Source: Acidimicrobiaceae bacterium (GTDB lineage Bacteria > Actinomycetota > Acidimicrobiia > Acidimicrobiales > MedAcidi-G1). From it: a stretch of 51,339 nucleotides of DNA. The stretch lies in contig NZBE01000012.1 in NCBI GenBank assembly GCA_002687745.1, forward strand, positions 6,389 to 57,727, given 5' to 3'. The notes beneath the pieces were generated by a model. It worked only from the letters and a program-made list of their open reading frames with translations, ran no database searches and was not told where the DNA came from. The position numbers and the translations under genes are program-made. Shown here piece by piece: positions 33,594 through 42,747 of this stretch. Positions within the stretch are counted from its first letter, which is position 1. Every line of letters begins with the position of its first letter.

Positions 33594-35073
33594 CAGATGC
33601 AGCCTCGCGCAACTCGTGGCGCAACACCTTGCCGAGGGCATTTCGTGGCAGGGACCCGGTCACGACAACCCGCCGCGGCAACTTGTGGACCGCCAGGCGG
33701 TTTCGACAGAAGTCCCGAAGTTCTTCCGCTGTCGGCGGCGGCGCTCCCGGGGTTGGCACGATCCAGGCGACGACGTCCTCACCCCATTCCTCTGACGGCA
33801 CACCGGCGACCGCCACCTCTGACACGTCGGGGTGGCCGGCGATGGCGTCGTCGACCTCTCGCGGGTGGACATTGAGCCCGCCGGTGATTATCAGCTCCTT
33901 GGACCGTCCGACGATTGACAGGTACCCGTCGTCATCGATGAAGCCCAGGTCGCCGGTCCTGAACCAGCGTCCGCCGGGATCGTCGACGAATGCATCGAGA
34001 TCGGCATCAGGCCGTTCCCAGTAGCCGTCGAACACGTTCGGACCCCGGACCTGGATCTCACCGGTGCCTTCGGCCAGGCGCAACTCGACCCCGGGAAGCG
34101 GGAAGCCGACGGAGCCCGCCCGACGCTCGCCCTCGTACGGGTTCGAAACCAGCATCACCGTCTCTGTCATTCCGTAGCGCTCCAGCACCGAGATTCCCGC
34201 CCGGTCACGGAGGCGACCGTGGAGAAGCGGAGAAAGTGGAGCCGACCCGGACACACAGAGCCGCAGGCTGCTCAGGGTGCCAGCCTCAGAGTCGTCTACG
34301 AGACGGCGGTACATGGTGGGCACGCCGAAGAACATGGTGCAGCCATGGCTCCCGATGTCGCCGAGGACCCTGTGCTGATCGAACCCCTGGTGCAGTACCG
34401 CTGAGCCACCGGTGAGGAGGGTGCCGTGCAGGCCGACACCAAGGCCATGCATGTGGAACAGGGGGAGGCACAGGAGCAGCCGGTCCTCGGCGGTCCAGTG
34501 CCACGCCTGTCGGACCGACTCGGCACCGGCCAGCAGGTTCGCCTGGGTGAGCACCGCCCCCTTTGGCGCTCCGGTCGTTCCCGATGTGTAGCCGATGAGA
34601 GCGGGGTCGGCCGGGGCCGCCGAGTCAAGGTTCGGTACCGGAGCGTCGTCCCACCAGACGTCTGTGCCCGCTGCTCGAAGTTCTGGTGCCAGCCCAACGA
34701 GGATCTCCTTCCAGCCCTCGTGGTCAACCAGCGCAGCGCTGGGCCTGGAATCGGCCACGATGTGGGCAAGTTCATTTCGCGTGTAACCGCCGTTTACGGG
34801 CACCACGACCAGACCCGATCGCAGGCACGCCACATGGGCTACCGCCAGGTCAACCGAGGACGGCCCCGAGAGCAGCACCCGGTCGCCCGCCACGAGGCCA
34901 GCTCCGGCCAGACGCCCGGCCACCACCGCGGTCCGGTCGAGAAAGTCGCCACGGGTGGTCCAGGCCCCGTCCGCATGGAGGAGGAGGCGGTCAGGATCAT
35001 CGGACAGCCGCGCCGACCACACACCCGAGATCGTTCCGGGATCGGGAAGCCTGAATGCGGGTGGGGCAACCAT
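33586..35073 (-). CDS. Malonyl-CoA synthetase-like AMP-dependent ligase
   Basis: 495 aa. The acyl-CoA synthetase motifs are YTSGTTGAPKGAVLTQ (P-loop), ERYGMTETVML (adenine site), GRWFRTGDLGFIDDDGYLSIVGR, and the C-terminal lysine in LPRNALGKVLR. The stretch MTETVMLVSNPYEGERRAGSVGFPLPG closely follows MatB enzymes as I recall them. It would convert a dicarboxylate such as malonate plus CoA and ATP to the thioester. TACGTT, 8 bases before ATG, is a possible leaderless -10. The lactate dehydrogenase-type gene lies 32 bases upstream. A methylmalonate specificity cannot be excluded. Confidence 0.85.
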   Translation of the reverse strand: MVAPPAFRLPDPGTISGVWSARLSDDPDRLLLHADGAWTTRGDFLDRTAVVAGRLAGAGLVAGDRVLLSGPSSVDLAVAHVACLRSGLVVVPVNGGYTRNELAHIVADSRPSAALVDHEGWKEILVGLAPELRAAGTDVWWDDAPVPNLDSAAPADPALIGYTSGTTGAPKGAVLTQANLLAGAESVRQAWHWTAEDRLLLCLPLFHMHGLGVGLHGTLLTGGSAVLHQGFDQHRVLGDIGSHGCTMFFGVPTMYRRLVDDSEAGTLSSLRLCVSGSAPLSPLLHGRLRDRAGISVLERYGMTETVMLVSNPYEGERRAGSVGFPLPGVELRLAEGTGEIQVRGPNVFDGYWERPDADLDAFVDDPGGRWFRTGDLGFIDDDGYLSIVGRSKELIITGGLNVHPREVDDAIAGHPDVSEVAVAGVPSEEWGEDVVAWIVPTPGAPPPTAEELRDFCRNRLAVHKLPRRVVVTGSLPRNALGKVLRHELREAASDE

Positions 35074-35105
35074 GGCCGGCGAACGTAGCCGAGACGAGGT
35101 GCCCG

Positions 35106-36302
35106 TCAGCCCCCGAGCCTCACCAGCTCCGGGTCCAGGTCGTCAACTGTGGCTGAGCCGACAAGGGCCATTGTGCGTTCCATCCCCGACCTCATCAGGT
35201 CGAGCATGTGGTCGACCCCCCGCTCGCCGGCGGCACCGAGGGCATAGAGATGCGGTCGACCGGTCATCACCGCAGCGGCACCCAGGGAACAGGCCTTGAC
35301 AATGTCTCCGCCACGACGGATACCGCCGTCGCAGATGACCTCGATCCGGTGTCCCACGACCTCGACGACGTCGGGTACCAGCTCGAACGGGGTGGGCGCT
35401 CCGTCGAGTTGCCTTCCACCGTGGTTGGAGAGTGCGATCGCTGCGACACCGGAATCTGCCGCAAGCCTGACATCGGCGACGGTCTGGATCCCCTTGAGGA
35501 TGATGGGGCCGTCCCAGATGGACTGAAGCCATTCGACGTCACGCCACGACAGCCCCGGATCGAACTGTCTGACCATGTACTCGGCCAACGACACGGCATC
35601 GGAGCCGTCGCCGGCACCCGTTCCCTCAGCGCTCGAGAAGCGGATGGGTTCGGACCGGAGAAACCGCCAGGTCCAGCCCGGGTGGCGTATTCCGTCGATG
35701 AAGGTGTCGGGACCGATCGCGGGTGGAAGGGTGAAGCCGCGTCGGACGTCCCTCTCGCGCCGTCCGAGTACCGCTGTGTCGACCGTGAGTACCAGCGCCT
35801 CGAAACCGGCTGTGGCCGCACGCTCGACGAAACCCTTCACACGGTCTCGGTCGCGCCATGTGTACACCTGGAACCAGAGCCGGGCATCGTCAACGGCTAC
35901 CGCGGCGCACTCCTCGATTGACCGGGTACCCATCGTGGAGAGCGTGAACGGGACACCGGCCCGGCCGGCCGCCCGCACCACTGCCAACTCGCCCGCCGGG
36001 TCTGCGATCCGTGTGAACCCGGTGGGTGCGATCACGAACGGAAAGTCCAGCGACCTTCCCAGGAGGGTTGACGAGGTCTGGATCGTTCCCATGTCGCGTA
36101 GGACCCGCGGCCTGAACTCGGCCCGGCGGAACACCTCGACATTGCGTGACAGGGTCACCTCGTCCTCGGCCCCACCGTCGATGTAGTCGAACACCCCGCC
36201 CGGCAACCGCTTCTTCGCCATTGCCCTGAGATCGTCGACGTTGGCGGCGACAGCGAGGCGCCTCGTTGTCCTGTTGAACGCAGGGCGCCTCAGCCGCACC
36301 AC
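35106..36302 (-). CDS. lldD: FMN-dependent alpha-hydroxy acid dehydrogenase (LldD2-like)
   Basis: 398 aa. The FMN-binding TIM barrel is shown by VIAPTGFTRI, LTVDTAVLGRRERD, the active-site His in ALSNHGGRQLDG and GGIRRGGDIVKA. The N-terminus, RRPAFNRTTRRLAVAANVDD, is very like mycobacterial LldD2, which oxidises L-lactate with quinone as acceptor; other members act on mandelate or glycolate. It is not MftD: the mycofactocin context is missing and the sequence is closer to LldD2. The start is one of two adjacent GTG codons (36302 or 36299). It lies 47 bases downstream of DUF3039. Confidence 0.87.
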   Translation of the reverse strand: MVRLRRPAFNRTTRRLAVAANVDDLRAMAKKRLPGGVFDYIDGGAEDEVTLSRNVEVFRRAEFRPRVLRDMGTIQTSSTLLGRSLDFPFVIAPTGFTRIADPAGELAVVRAAGRAGVPFTLSTMGTRSIEECAAVAVDDARLWFQVYTWRDRDRVKGFVERAATAGFEALVLTVDTAVLGRRERDVRRGFTLPPAIGPDTFIDGIRHPGWTWRFLRSEPIRFSSAEGTGAGDGSDAVSLAEYMVRQFDPGLSWRDVEWLQSIWDGPIILKGIQTVADVRLAADSGVAAIALSNHGGRQLDGAPTPFELVPDVVEVVGHRIEVICDGGIRRGGDIVKACSLGAAAVMTGRPHLYALGAAGERGVDHMLDLMRSGMERTMALVGSATVDDLDPELVRLGG

Positions 36303-36349
36303 CGACCTGAGGGTTCACAGCATTCCCGTGGTTCCTCCTCGACCCGCCC

Positions 36350-36607
36350 TCAGGTGCCTCTCTCGGCCTTCTTCTTCTGCTCGAAGATGTCCCGGCAGGC
36401 CGGGCACATCGGGTAGCGGTCGGGGTTACGGTTCGGTACCCAGACCTTTCCACAGAGTGCCACCACCGGCCTGCCGGTGACTGCGGACTCGACGATATCG
36501 GCCTTTCGGGCGTAGTGGGAGAACCTGTCGTGGTCGCCCTCGTCCAGCGTGGGTTCGACAACCGTCTGGGTGGGCGTGACCGTCTCAAGGTCAGGGATGC
36601 CGGCCAC
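36350..36607 (-). CDS. DUF3039 family small zinc-binding-like protein
   Basis: 85 aa. The sequence EPTLDEGDHDRFSHYARKADI then ALCGKVWVPNRNPDRYPMCPACRDIFEQ matches the DUF3039 pattern: a Cys in LCGK and a CPxC at MCPAC that could bind zinc. The family is short and largely confined to actinobacteria, and no function is known to me. The GTG start follows the rpiB TGA by one base (TGAGGTG), so it is translationally coupled to rpiB. Confidence 0.9.
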   Translation of the reverse strand: MAGIPDLETVTPTQTVVEPTLDEGDHDRFSHYARKADIVESAVTGRPVVALCGKVWVPNRNPDRYPMCPACRDIFEQKKKAERGT

Positions 36608-36608
36608 C

Positions 36609-37049
36609 TCAGGGACCTATCGCGTCAAGCTTGGCAACCCTGTCGGCATGGCGCCCGCCCTCGAAATCTGCATCAAGCCATGCCCGAAGTGCCTCGGAAG
36701 CGAGATCTTCGTCGATCAACCGCTCACCGAAGCAGACCACGTTGGCATCGTTGTGCTCTCTGGCCAGGCGGGCAGAGGTGGCGTCGTGCACGGTCGCGGC
36801 CCTGACTCCGGCCACCTTGTTGGCAGCCATCGCTATTCCAATTCCTGAGCCACACACACAGACCCCGGCATCGGCGTCGCCAGCGGCGACAGCCCTACCG
36901 ACCGCCTCGCCGTAGTCGGGGTAGTCGACCCGGTCGGTCGAATGTGCGCCGAGGTCCAGTACCTCGTGGCCGAGGTCGGCCAGGTCGGAGGCCAGGCGCA
37001 TCTTCAGGTTGAACCCTGCATGGTCGGAGCCGATGGCGATTCTGGTCAC
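36609..37049 (-). CDS. rpiB: Ribose-5-phosphate isomerase B
   Basis: 146 aa from GTG 37049. It interconverts ribose 5-phosphate and ribulose 5-phosphate. The conserved blocks are IAIGSDHAGFNLK, HSTDRVDYPDYG, VCVCGSGIGIAMAANKV with the catalytic Cys, AREHNDANVVCFGERL and a C-terminal EGGRHADRVAKLD. All are intact. The upstream tsaC stop is 10 bases before the GTG. It belongs to the tail of the prfA-prmC-tsaC operon. Confidence 0.96.
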   Translation of the reverse strand: MTRIAIGSDHAGFNLKMRLASDLADLGHEVLDLGAHSTDRVDYPDYGEAVGRAVAAGDADAGVCVCGSGIGIAMAANKVAGVRAATVHDATSARLAREHNDANVVCFGERLIDEDLASEALRAWLDADFEGGRHADRVAKLDAIGP

Positions 37050-37059
37050 GGTGCCGATG

Positions 37060-37710
37060 CTACCGGTCGCCTGATCCCTGCTCGACATCAACCACGATGC
37101 CCGCGGCTGCCATCGAAGCTGCTGTGACCGCACCCTGTCGCAGCACCCTGGCCGGGTCCGACACGAGGTCCAGGACAGTCGAGGCGTCAGTGCCACATTC
37201 GCCGCCGTCAAGTACCAGCAGCCCACCTCCGACCGCCTCGCCAGCCGCCTCTGCGCTGACGGGGTTGTCGTCTCCTGAGCGGTTCGCCGATGTCGCAGCG
37301 AGCGGTCCGACCTCGCGGGCGAGGGACCGGGTCAGTTCATGCCCGGGGCAGCGCACAGCGACCGTGTCCAGGTCGTCACCCAGCCAGGCTCCAAATCCCG
37401 ACGCCCTCCGACAGACAAGGGTCAGGGGCCCCGGCCAGAACCGCTCCACCAGCCGGTCAAAGCCCGGACCCGGATCAACAACCTGTAGCGCCTGTTCGAC
37501 ATCGGTGACCAGCACCGCCACCCGCTTGTGTGCCGGCCGCCCCTTCCGCTCGAACAGGGCCGCGACCGCATCGGCGTTGTTGACAAGCGCTGCCAGGCCG
37601 TAGACGGTGTCGGTTGGCACGACGACGACGGCTCCGGCTCTCAGTTCGGCCACTGCCGCCGACAGGGCTGCTCCGGGGTTCTCGCCTATCCGGATCAGGT
37701 CGGATGTCAT
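37060..37710 (-). CDS. tsaC: L-threonylcarbamoyladenylate synthase (Sua5/YrdC)
   Basis: 216 aa, close to the short YrdC/TsaC form and lacking the Sua5 C-terminal domain. It makes threonylcarbamoyl-AMP for the t6A modification of tRNA. GAVVVVPTDTVYGLAALVNN, ERKGRPAHKRVAVLV with substrate-contacting Lys/Arg, ERFWPGPLTLV, RCPGHE and PLAATSANRSG are the family blocks. The ATG overlaps the prmC stop as ATGA. Confidence 0.95.
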   Translation of the reverse strand: MTSDLIRIGENPGAALSAAVAELRAGAVVVVPTDTVYGLAALVNNADAVAALFERKGRPAHKRVAVLVTDVEQALQVVDPGPGFDRLVERFWPGPLTLVCRRASGFGAWLGDDLDTVAVRCPGHELTRSLAREVGPLAATSANRSGDDNPVSAEAAGEAVGGGLLVLDGGECGTDASTVLDLVSDPARVLRQGAVTAASMAAAGIVVDVEQGSGDR

Positions 37711-38615
37711 GGCCGACGTGCCACCAGCGCACGTGGGCGTCCGGTCAGGTCAGGTCGCACCTCGGCGTCGGCAAACCCGGCCGCGTAGGCGTGGTCGGCC
37801 ATTGGCACAGCCTGCTCGGGCGAGAGTTCGAGGATCAGCGCCCCACCACCCCTCAGCCAGGCAGGTGCCTCGGAGATGATCAGCTCCAGGTGTTCGGTGC
37901 CGAGTGGTCCGGCTGTCAGCGCCGATCCGGGTTCCCAGTCGGCCACCTCGGCCGGAAGGGCCTCTCCGGTCGCAACGTACGGGGGGTTGGACACAACCAT
38001 GTCCAGGCCGCCCACCAGTTCGGGCGGCAGAGCCTCGAACCATGATCCCTCAACAACCGTGACCCGCATTGCGGGCCTACCGAGACCTGCAAGGTTGGCC
38101 CGGGCGACAGCCAGGGCATCGGTCGAGACGTCAGAGCACCAGACCCTGGCCGACACACGCTCAGCGGCGATTGAGAGCCCAATGGCGCCGGATCCGGTGC
38201 CCAGGTCGACGACACGAACCTCGGATGACCGGTCGGCGAGGCGGTCGAACTCATCGAGGGCATGCCCCACGACTGCCTCGGTCTCGGGCCTCGGAATCAG
38301 GACCCGCCTGTTGACCATCAGGTCGAGGGTCCGGAAGGACCACGAGCCGAGCACGTACTGGAGGGGTTCGCCGGCGAGGCGACGTTCGACCATGGCGTCA
38401 ACCCTCGACATTCCACCCACGGTTACGAGTTCCCCGGAATCACCCAGATGGTCGCATCCGGCCCCGAGTCCGGATGCCTCCGCAACGATCCAACGGGCCT
38501 CCTGGGCGGCCAGGCCAGCGCCAGCCAGCCTGCGGGTCGTCGCTTCCAGCACCTCACCCCAGGTGACGGTTCCGTCGCCGGGTCGGGCCGAGCTCTCCCC
38601 GGTACCCACGCTCAA
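37707..38615 (-). CDS. prmC: Peptide chain release factor N5-glutamine methyltransferase
   Basis: 302 aa. It methylates the GGQ glutamine of RF1 and RF2. The helical N-terminal substrate domain is followed by VLIPRPETEAVV, VVDLGTGSGAIGLSIA (SAM site) and VVSNPPYVATGE (NPPY catalytic motif). Two starts are possible: TTG 38615, which gives a 4-base overlap with the prfA stop (TTGA), or GTG 38609. The family's usual neighbour prfA is directly upstream. Confidence 0.95.
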   Translation of the reverse strand: MSVGTGESSARPGDGTVTWGEVLEATTRRLAGAGLAAQEARWIVAEASGLGAGCDHLGDSGELVTVGGMSRVDAMVERRLAGEPLQYVLGSWSFRTLDLMVNRRVLIPRPETEAVVGHALDEFDRLADRSSEVRVVDLGTGSGAIGLSIAAERVSARVWCSDVSTDALAVARANLAGLGRPAMRVTVVEGSWFEALPPELVGGLDMVVSNPPYVATGEALPAEVADWEPGSALTAGPLGTEHLELIISEAPAWLRGGGALILELSPEQAVPMADHAYAAGFADAEVRPDLTGRPRALVARRP

Positions 38616-39688
38616 CTACCGCCGTCGAGGCCCTCGGCCAGCTGCCGGGTCCGCTCGTCGGCGAGAAGGCTGTCTGTGACCTCTTCGAGGTCCCCTGCCA
38701 GGATCCGGTCCAGCTTGTGGAGGGTGAGGCTGATGCGGTGGTCGGTGAGGCGGTTCTCCTTGAAGTTGTAGGTGCGGATCTTCTCGGAGCGACCACCACC
38801 ACCGATCTGCCCGCGGCGCGCCTCGGACACCTCTGCCTGCTGGCGTTCCTGTTCAACCTGCAGGAGCCGCGAACGCAACACGCGCAACGCCTTCGTCTTG
38901 TTCTGGAGTTGGCTCTTTTCGTCCTGCATGGAGACCACCAGGCCTGTCGGCCTGTGCGTTATGCGAACGGCCGAGTCAGTGGTGTTGACCGACTGGCCTC
39001 CGGGGCCGGATGCACGGTAGACGTCAACCTGGAGGTCGTTGTCATCGATCTGGACGTCGATCTCATCGGCTTCGGGAAGCACGCTCACCGTTGCCGATGA
39101 CGTGTGAACCCGGCCCTGGGATTCGGTCGCCGGAACCCGCTGAACCCGGTGCACCCCGCCCTCGTACTTGAGGCGGGTCCATGCATCTTCGCCCTTTGCC
39201 ATGAACATGACATAGCTGAATCCACCCATGTCGGAATCGTTGGACTCGAGCAACTCGGTCGACCATCCGTGGATGGTGGCGAACGCCTGATACATGTTGA
39301 AGAGGTCGCGGGCGAACAGGTTCGCCTCTTCTCCACCCTCGGCACCACGGATCTCGACGATCACGTTGCGACCGTCGTTCGGGTCTGTCGGCAGCAACAG
39401 CGCCCGGAACTCCTCCTCGAGGCGTGCAATCTCGGCTTCAAGGGAGACCACCTCGGCCCGGAACATCTCCCGGTCGTCACCCTCTGAGAGGTCCAACAGT
39501 TCCCTGGCGGCGAGCAGGTCGTCGCTTGCCTGCTGGAGGGGACGTCCGACTGCGAGTACAGCCTCGAGTTCCTTGTAGCGCCTTCCAGCTGCCTGAAGGC
39601 GGTCGGTGTCGGAGATGACGTCCGGATCGGCGAGGTGGGCCTCGGTCTCGGCCAATTCGACCAGCAGCGCAGCGATCTGTTCCAGCAT
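38612..39688 (-). CDS. prfA: Peptide chain release factor 1
   Basis: 358 aa. RF1 reads UAA and UAG. The codon-reading P-A-T tripeptide is in RVPATESQGRVH and the catalytic GGQ in SGPGGQSVNTTDSAVR. The N-terminal coiled-coil region and the C-terminal YNFKENRLTDHRISL are normal. TACCCT ends 7 bases before the ATG with no ribosome-binding sequence, so a leaderless promoter is predicted. RF1 does not terminate at UGA, which matters for the UGA recoding proposed at the right edge; that codon would be contested by RF2. Confidence 0.98.
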   Translation of the reverse strand: MLEQIAALLVELAETEAHLADPDVISDTDRLQAAGRRYKELEAVLAVGRPLQQASDDLLAARELLDLSEGDDREMFRAEVVSLEAEIARLEEEFRALLLPTDPNDGRNVIVEIRGAEGGEEANLFARDLFNMYQAFATIHGWSTELLESNDSDMGGFSYVMFMAKGEDAWTRLKYEGGVHRVQRVPATESQGRVHTSSATVSVLPEADEIDVQIDDNDLQVDVYRASGPGGQSVNTTDSAVRITHRPTGLVVSMQDEKSQLQNKTKALRVLRSRLLQVEQERQQAEVSEARRGQIGGGGRSEKIRTYNFKENRLTDHRISLTLHKLDRILAGDLEEVTDSLLADERTRQLAEGLDGGS

Positions 39689-39695
39689 CGGGTTC

Positions 39696-39701
39696 AGGGT
39701 A
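39696..39701 (-). promoter_or_regulatory. -10 element (TACCCT) of prfA operon
   Basis: TACCCT ends 7 bases before the prfA ATG at 39688 on the minus strand, and no Shine-Dalgarno is visible; leaderless start predicted. Confidence 0.45.
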
Positions 39702-39739
39702 CCGGTGGGGCGCAGGTCGGCAGGAACGCCCCCCTGAGA

Positions 39740-40729
39740 TCAGCTCCAGCCGCCCCTGAGCCCGACTACCTCTGAACGCACAGCGAGCCGCCCAACGGCG
39801 CAGACCACTGTGGGTAGGACATCCCTGACCGGCAGGACAACAAGCAGGCGGTCGGGATCTTCGCGCAGTACGAGGTCGGCGACGACGGGAACCAGGTCGG
39901 GGTCGGCTCCCACAGAGCAGACAACAAGGACCCGCTCTCCGGAGGCGTCGATACCGATTGCTGCGGCCGGAACACTGTCGCGGAGGCCGGCAGGTGTCTC
40001 GGCCGGGTCCACGGCGGTCAGGCTGACGAGGCCGAGGGGCGAGGGGTCTGTGATCAGGTCGCTCCTCAACCACCGTTCACGTACGAGGGTGGCAAGCGGA
40101 TGCGCACCGGCTCCGGACCTACGTTGGGCCTGTACGGTCGCTACCACCGACATGAGGCTCTCGGCCGGTGGCCGGTGGCCGTGAAGGACAACGCCTGCCT
40201 CGCGGTCAATTCGACCTACCCCGATCTCAATACCGGACGGCGTTGCGCGGGCCACCTCGAGGCCGAGGAGTTCGCCCCTCCAGATGCCACCCTCCTGAAT
40301 CGGGTTCACACCGGCCTGCCGGCAGAGGTCGACAAAGCCGGGAGGTGGCGCAGTCGTCGGTGGTGGTTCAGGCAGCGGAGCGAGATCAACCTGATGCAGG
40401 ACCGTGCCTTCTGCGAGTTGGATCGTCGGAACCGGGTCGAACGCAGCTGAACGCCTGGTCGCCACGGCAGCGGCTGAAGGGTCGTCGTAGATGACGACCG
40501 CCTCGTTGAGCCGATGGCGGGCGGCGAGTAGAACGAGGTGTCCGAAAGCCGCGGCGGGGTTGTCAGGGGAGGCGAGGAACACGATCCTGCCGGCATCCTC
40601 GTCGATCAGGGCTGCCCCGTCTCCAACCAGGATCGGGCCAACGGCCGGCTCCGAGCCGGTCAGCTGCCGGGCGTGTGACGCCAGCCTGGCTGACAGGAGA
40701 GCAGATCCGCGCTCGGAGGCCGCTGTCAC
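39740..40729 (-). CDS. Hypothetical protein between rpmE and prfA
   Basis: 329 aa from GTG 40729; no ribosome-binding site or clear TANNNT is seen. I do not recognise the family. Features: an N-terminal alternating alpha/beta region (IVFLASPDNPAAAFGHLVLLAA, EAVVIYDDPSAAAVATRR), a Pro-rich linker LPEPPPTTAPPPGF, and a C-terminal half with ERVLVVCSVGADPDLVPVVADLVL and DRLLVVLPVRDVLP. No signal peptide or membrane segment. The full-length open frame, its strand and its position within the conserved rho-prfA block argue that it is a real gene. Confidence 0.6.
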   Translation of the reverse strand: MTAASERGSALLSARLASHARQLTGSEPAVGPILVGDGAALIDEDAGRIVFLASPDNPAAAFGHLVLLAARHRLNEAVVIYDDPSAAAVATRRSAAFDPVPTIQLAEGTVLHQVDLAPLPEPPPTTAPPPGFVDLCRQAGVNPIQEGGIWRGELLGLEVARATPSGIEIGVGRIDREAGVVLHGHRPPAESLMSVVATVQAQRRSGAGAHPLATLVRERWLRSDLITDPSPLGLVSLTAVDPAETPAGLRDSVPAAAIGIDASGERVLVVCSVGADPDLVPVVADLVLREDPDRLLVVLPVRDVLPTVVCAVGRLAVRSEVVGLRGGWS

Positions 40730-40784
40730 TGTGTTCGTTCGACGGCAGGAGGCTGAGATGCCCGCCTACATACGTTGAACAGGC

Positions 40785-41039
40785 TCAGGCCTTGCGGCGC
40801 GAGCCGTACCTGCGCTCAAAGCGCTCGACACGACCGGCGGTGTCGACGATCTTCATCTGACCGGTGAAGAACGGGTGGCTGGCCGAGGAGATCTCGACCT
40901 TGACGAGTGGATACTCGACGCCGTCTTCAAGGGTGATTGTCTCGCTGGTCCTGACCGTGGAGCGGATCACGAAGGTGGCACCCTCGGAGAGGTCCTGAAA
41001 GACCACGGGACGGTAGTCGGGGTGGATGTCTGTCTTCAT
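40785..41039 (-). CDS. rpmE: 50S ribosomal protein L31, type B
   Basis: 84 aa. [16 protein letters not shown] and [29 protein letters not shown] are characteristic. The CxxC zinc pair of type A L31 is absent, so it is the zinc-independent type B. GGAG sits 6 bases before ATG. In many bacteria such paralogues are Zur-regulated; no Zur box is visible, so it is probably the constitutive copy. It lies 73 bases downstream of rho. Confidence 0.97.
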   Translation of the reverse strand: MKTDIHPDYRPVVFQDLSEGATFVIRSTVRTSETITLEDGVEYPLVKVEISSASHPFFTGQMKIVDTAGRVERFERRYGSRRKA

Positions 41040-41076
41040 AGCGGCTCCAGTCTGCGGCGTGCCGGGTGCGGCTGCA

Positions 41077-41092
41077 ACCTGCGATCGCAGGT
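41077..41092. repeat. Perfect 16-base palindrome in the rho-rpmE spacer
   Basis: ACCTGCGATCGCAGGT is fully self-complementary (possible stem ACCTGC/GCAGGT with GATC loop). On the minus strand no U-run follows, so it is not a standard Rho-independent terminator. It could be a protein-binding site or a processing hairpin between rho and rpmE. Confidence 0.5.
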
Positions 41093-41112
41093 AGCGGTGC
41101 TCGTGTGGTCGG

Positions 41113-42747
41113 TCAGCTTCCCATCGAGGGCCCCTTGGCTACTTCGGCCAGGAACTCATCGTTGTTGTTGAAGGTCTTGAGGCGGTCGATCAGCAGCTCC
41201 AGGCCGGCAGCGGCCCCGGACTCGCCGTCGTTGGCAAGCCCGTTCAGGACCCTGCGCAACTTCCAGACCTGGTTCAGCTGCTTGCGCTCGAACAGCAGTT
41301 CCTCGTGGCGTGTGGATGAGGCGTTGACGTCGATTGCCGGGTACACACGCCTCTCGGCGATGCGCCGGTCGAGGCGCAGCTCCATGTTGCCCGTGCCCTT
41401 GAACTCCTCGAAGATGACCTCGTCCATCTTGGATCCGGTCTCCACGAGGGCTGTTGCGAGAATGGTGAGCGATCCACCCTCCTCGACGTTCCGGGCGGCA
41501 CCGAAGAACTTCTTCGGTGGGTAGAGGGCCCCGGTGTCGATACCGCCGGACATGATGCGACCGGTTGCCGGCGCAGCCAGGTTGTACGCCCGTGAGAGGC
41601 GGGTGATGCCGTCCAGCATGATCACGACGTCCTCACCGCGCTCGACCATGCGCTTGGCACGCTCGATGGCTATCTCGGCCAGATGGGTGTGTTCATCGCT
41701 TGGCCGGTCAAAGGTGGAGCCCATGACCTCACCGTTCTTCAGCCAGCGGCGCATGTCGGTCACCTCTTCGGGGCGCTCGTCGACGAGGAGGACGAGGAGC
41801 TTCACCTCGGGGTGGTTGGTCTCGATGGACCTTGCGATGGTCTTCATGATCGTGGTCTTGCCGGCCTTTGGCGGCGAAACGATGAGGCCCCGCTGGCCCT
41901 TGCCGATCGGGGAGATCAGGTCGACGATCCGGGCGGTCATGTTGTCGGAGTCGCCCTCGACCTCGAGTCGCAGCCGTTCGTCGGGAAAGAGCGGGGTGAG
42001 GTCCTCGAAGCGGGGGCGGCCCTTTGCCTCTTCAGGCGGCCTTCCGTTGACCGACTCGATGCTGAGGAGCGCCGGGTTCTTCTCGCTCCGGTTGGCCGGG
42101 CGGGAGGCACCGGCCAGGTGGTCACCCTTTCGAAGGTCGAACTGTCGGACCTGTTTTACCGAGATATATGCATCCTCTTTGGAGGGCTTGAATCCGTTGG
42201 CACGAAGGAACCCGTAGCCCTCATCGCGAAGGTCGATGTAGCCCTCGATGGCTACCGGTTCACCGTCCCACGGCTCTTCCGGGGTGTTGTCCCGGTCGCG
42301 TCCGCGGCCTCCACCTCGGCGACGTCGACGGTTGCCGGGACCGGCCTGGTCCTGTTGGCGGTTCCGGTTCTGGTTGCCGCCCTTTCGGTCGCCATCCCTG
42401 TTCTGAGACTCCTGCTTCGGCTGGTTCCGGCCGTCTCGGGCGCTGTCGTCGCCAGCACCTTCCCTTGATCCGGCCTTGTCGGCCCTGTCGGCCTTCTCTG
42501 CGGCTTCTGCCTCGGCCTCCCATGCTGCGGGAGGCTCCTCGGTGAGGGCCTCGGCAACCGGGGCGGCCCCGTTGGTCGATCTGGCGCTGGGAGCACCTTC
42601 GCTGCCGGTCAGGTCCAGTATCAGGTCGACGATCTCGGCCTTGCGTGAACGCGATCCGGGCTTGCCGCCCAGAGCGGTTGCAATGGTTGTCAGCTCGTCG
42701 CGGTCCTTGGTCTCAAGGGCTGTTCGCTCGAGTTGGGTCGAGTCCAT
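41113..42747 (-). CDS. rho: Transcription termination factor Rho
   Basis: 544 aa from ATG 42747, preceded by an AAGAAGAAGAAGG purine run. The frame is open upstream to 42921, but that part has no Rho similarity. Domains: a SAP-like Rho N-terminal helix region near residues 15-45 ([16 protein letters not shown]), then a hydrophilic Arg/Asn/Gln/Gly-rich insert to about residue 170 as in other actinobacterial Rho proteins. The RNA-binding cold-shock domain ([14 protein letters not shown]) and the ATPase core with [16 protein letters not shown] and [21 protein letters not shown] follow. The hexameric helicase stops transcription at C-rich RNA. A long 5' leader precedes it. Confidence 0.97.
   Translation of the reverse strand: MDSTQLERTALETKDRDELTTIATALGGKPGSRSRKAEIVDLILDLTGSEGAPSARSTNGAAPVAEALTEEPPAAWEAEAEAAEKADRADKAGSREGAGDDSARDGRNQPKQESQNRDGDRKGGNQNRNRQQDQAGPGNRRRRRGGGRGRDRDNTPEEPWDGEPVAIEGYIDLRDEGYGFLRANGFKPSKEDAYISVKQVRQFDLRKGDHLAGASRPANRSEKNPALLSIESVNGRPPEEAKGRPRFEDLTPLFPDERLRLEVEGDSDNMTARIVDLISPIGKGQRGLIVSPPKAGKTTIMKTIARSIETNHPEVKLLVLLVDERPEEVTDMRRWLKNGEVMGSTFDRPSDEHTHLAEIAIERAKRMVERGEDVVIMLDGITRLSRAYNLAAPATGRIMSGGIDTGALYPPKKFFGAARNVEEGGSLTILATALVETGSKMDEVIFEEFKGTGNMELRLDRRIAERRVYPAIDVNASSTRHEELLFERKQLNQVWKLRRVLNGLANDGESGAAAGLELLIDRLKTFNNNDEFLAEVAKGPSMGS

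Noticed and set aside
35106-36302. Mycofactocin MftD
   Set aside because: The sequence is closer to LldD2 (N-terminal FNRTTRRL, FDYIDGGAEDE) and no mycofactocin genes are nearby.
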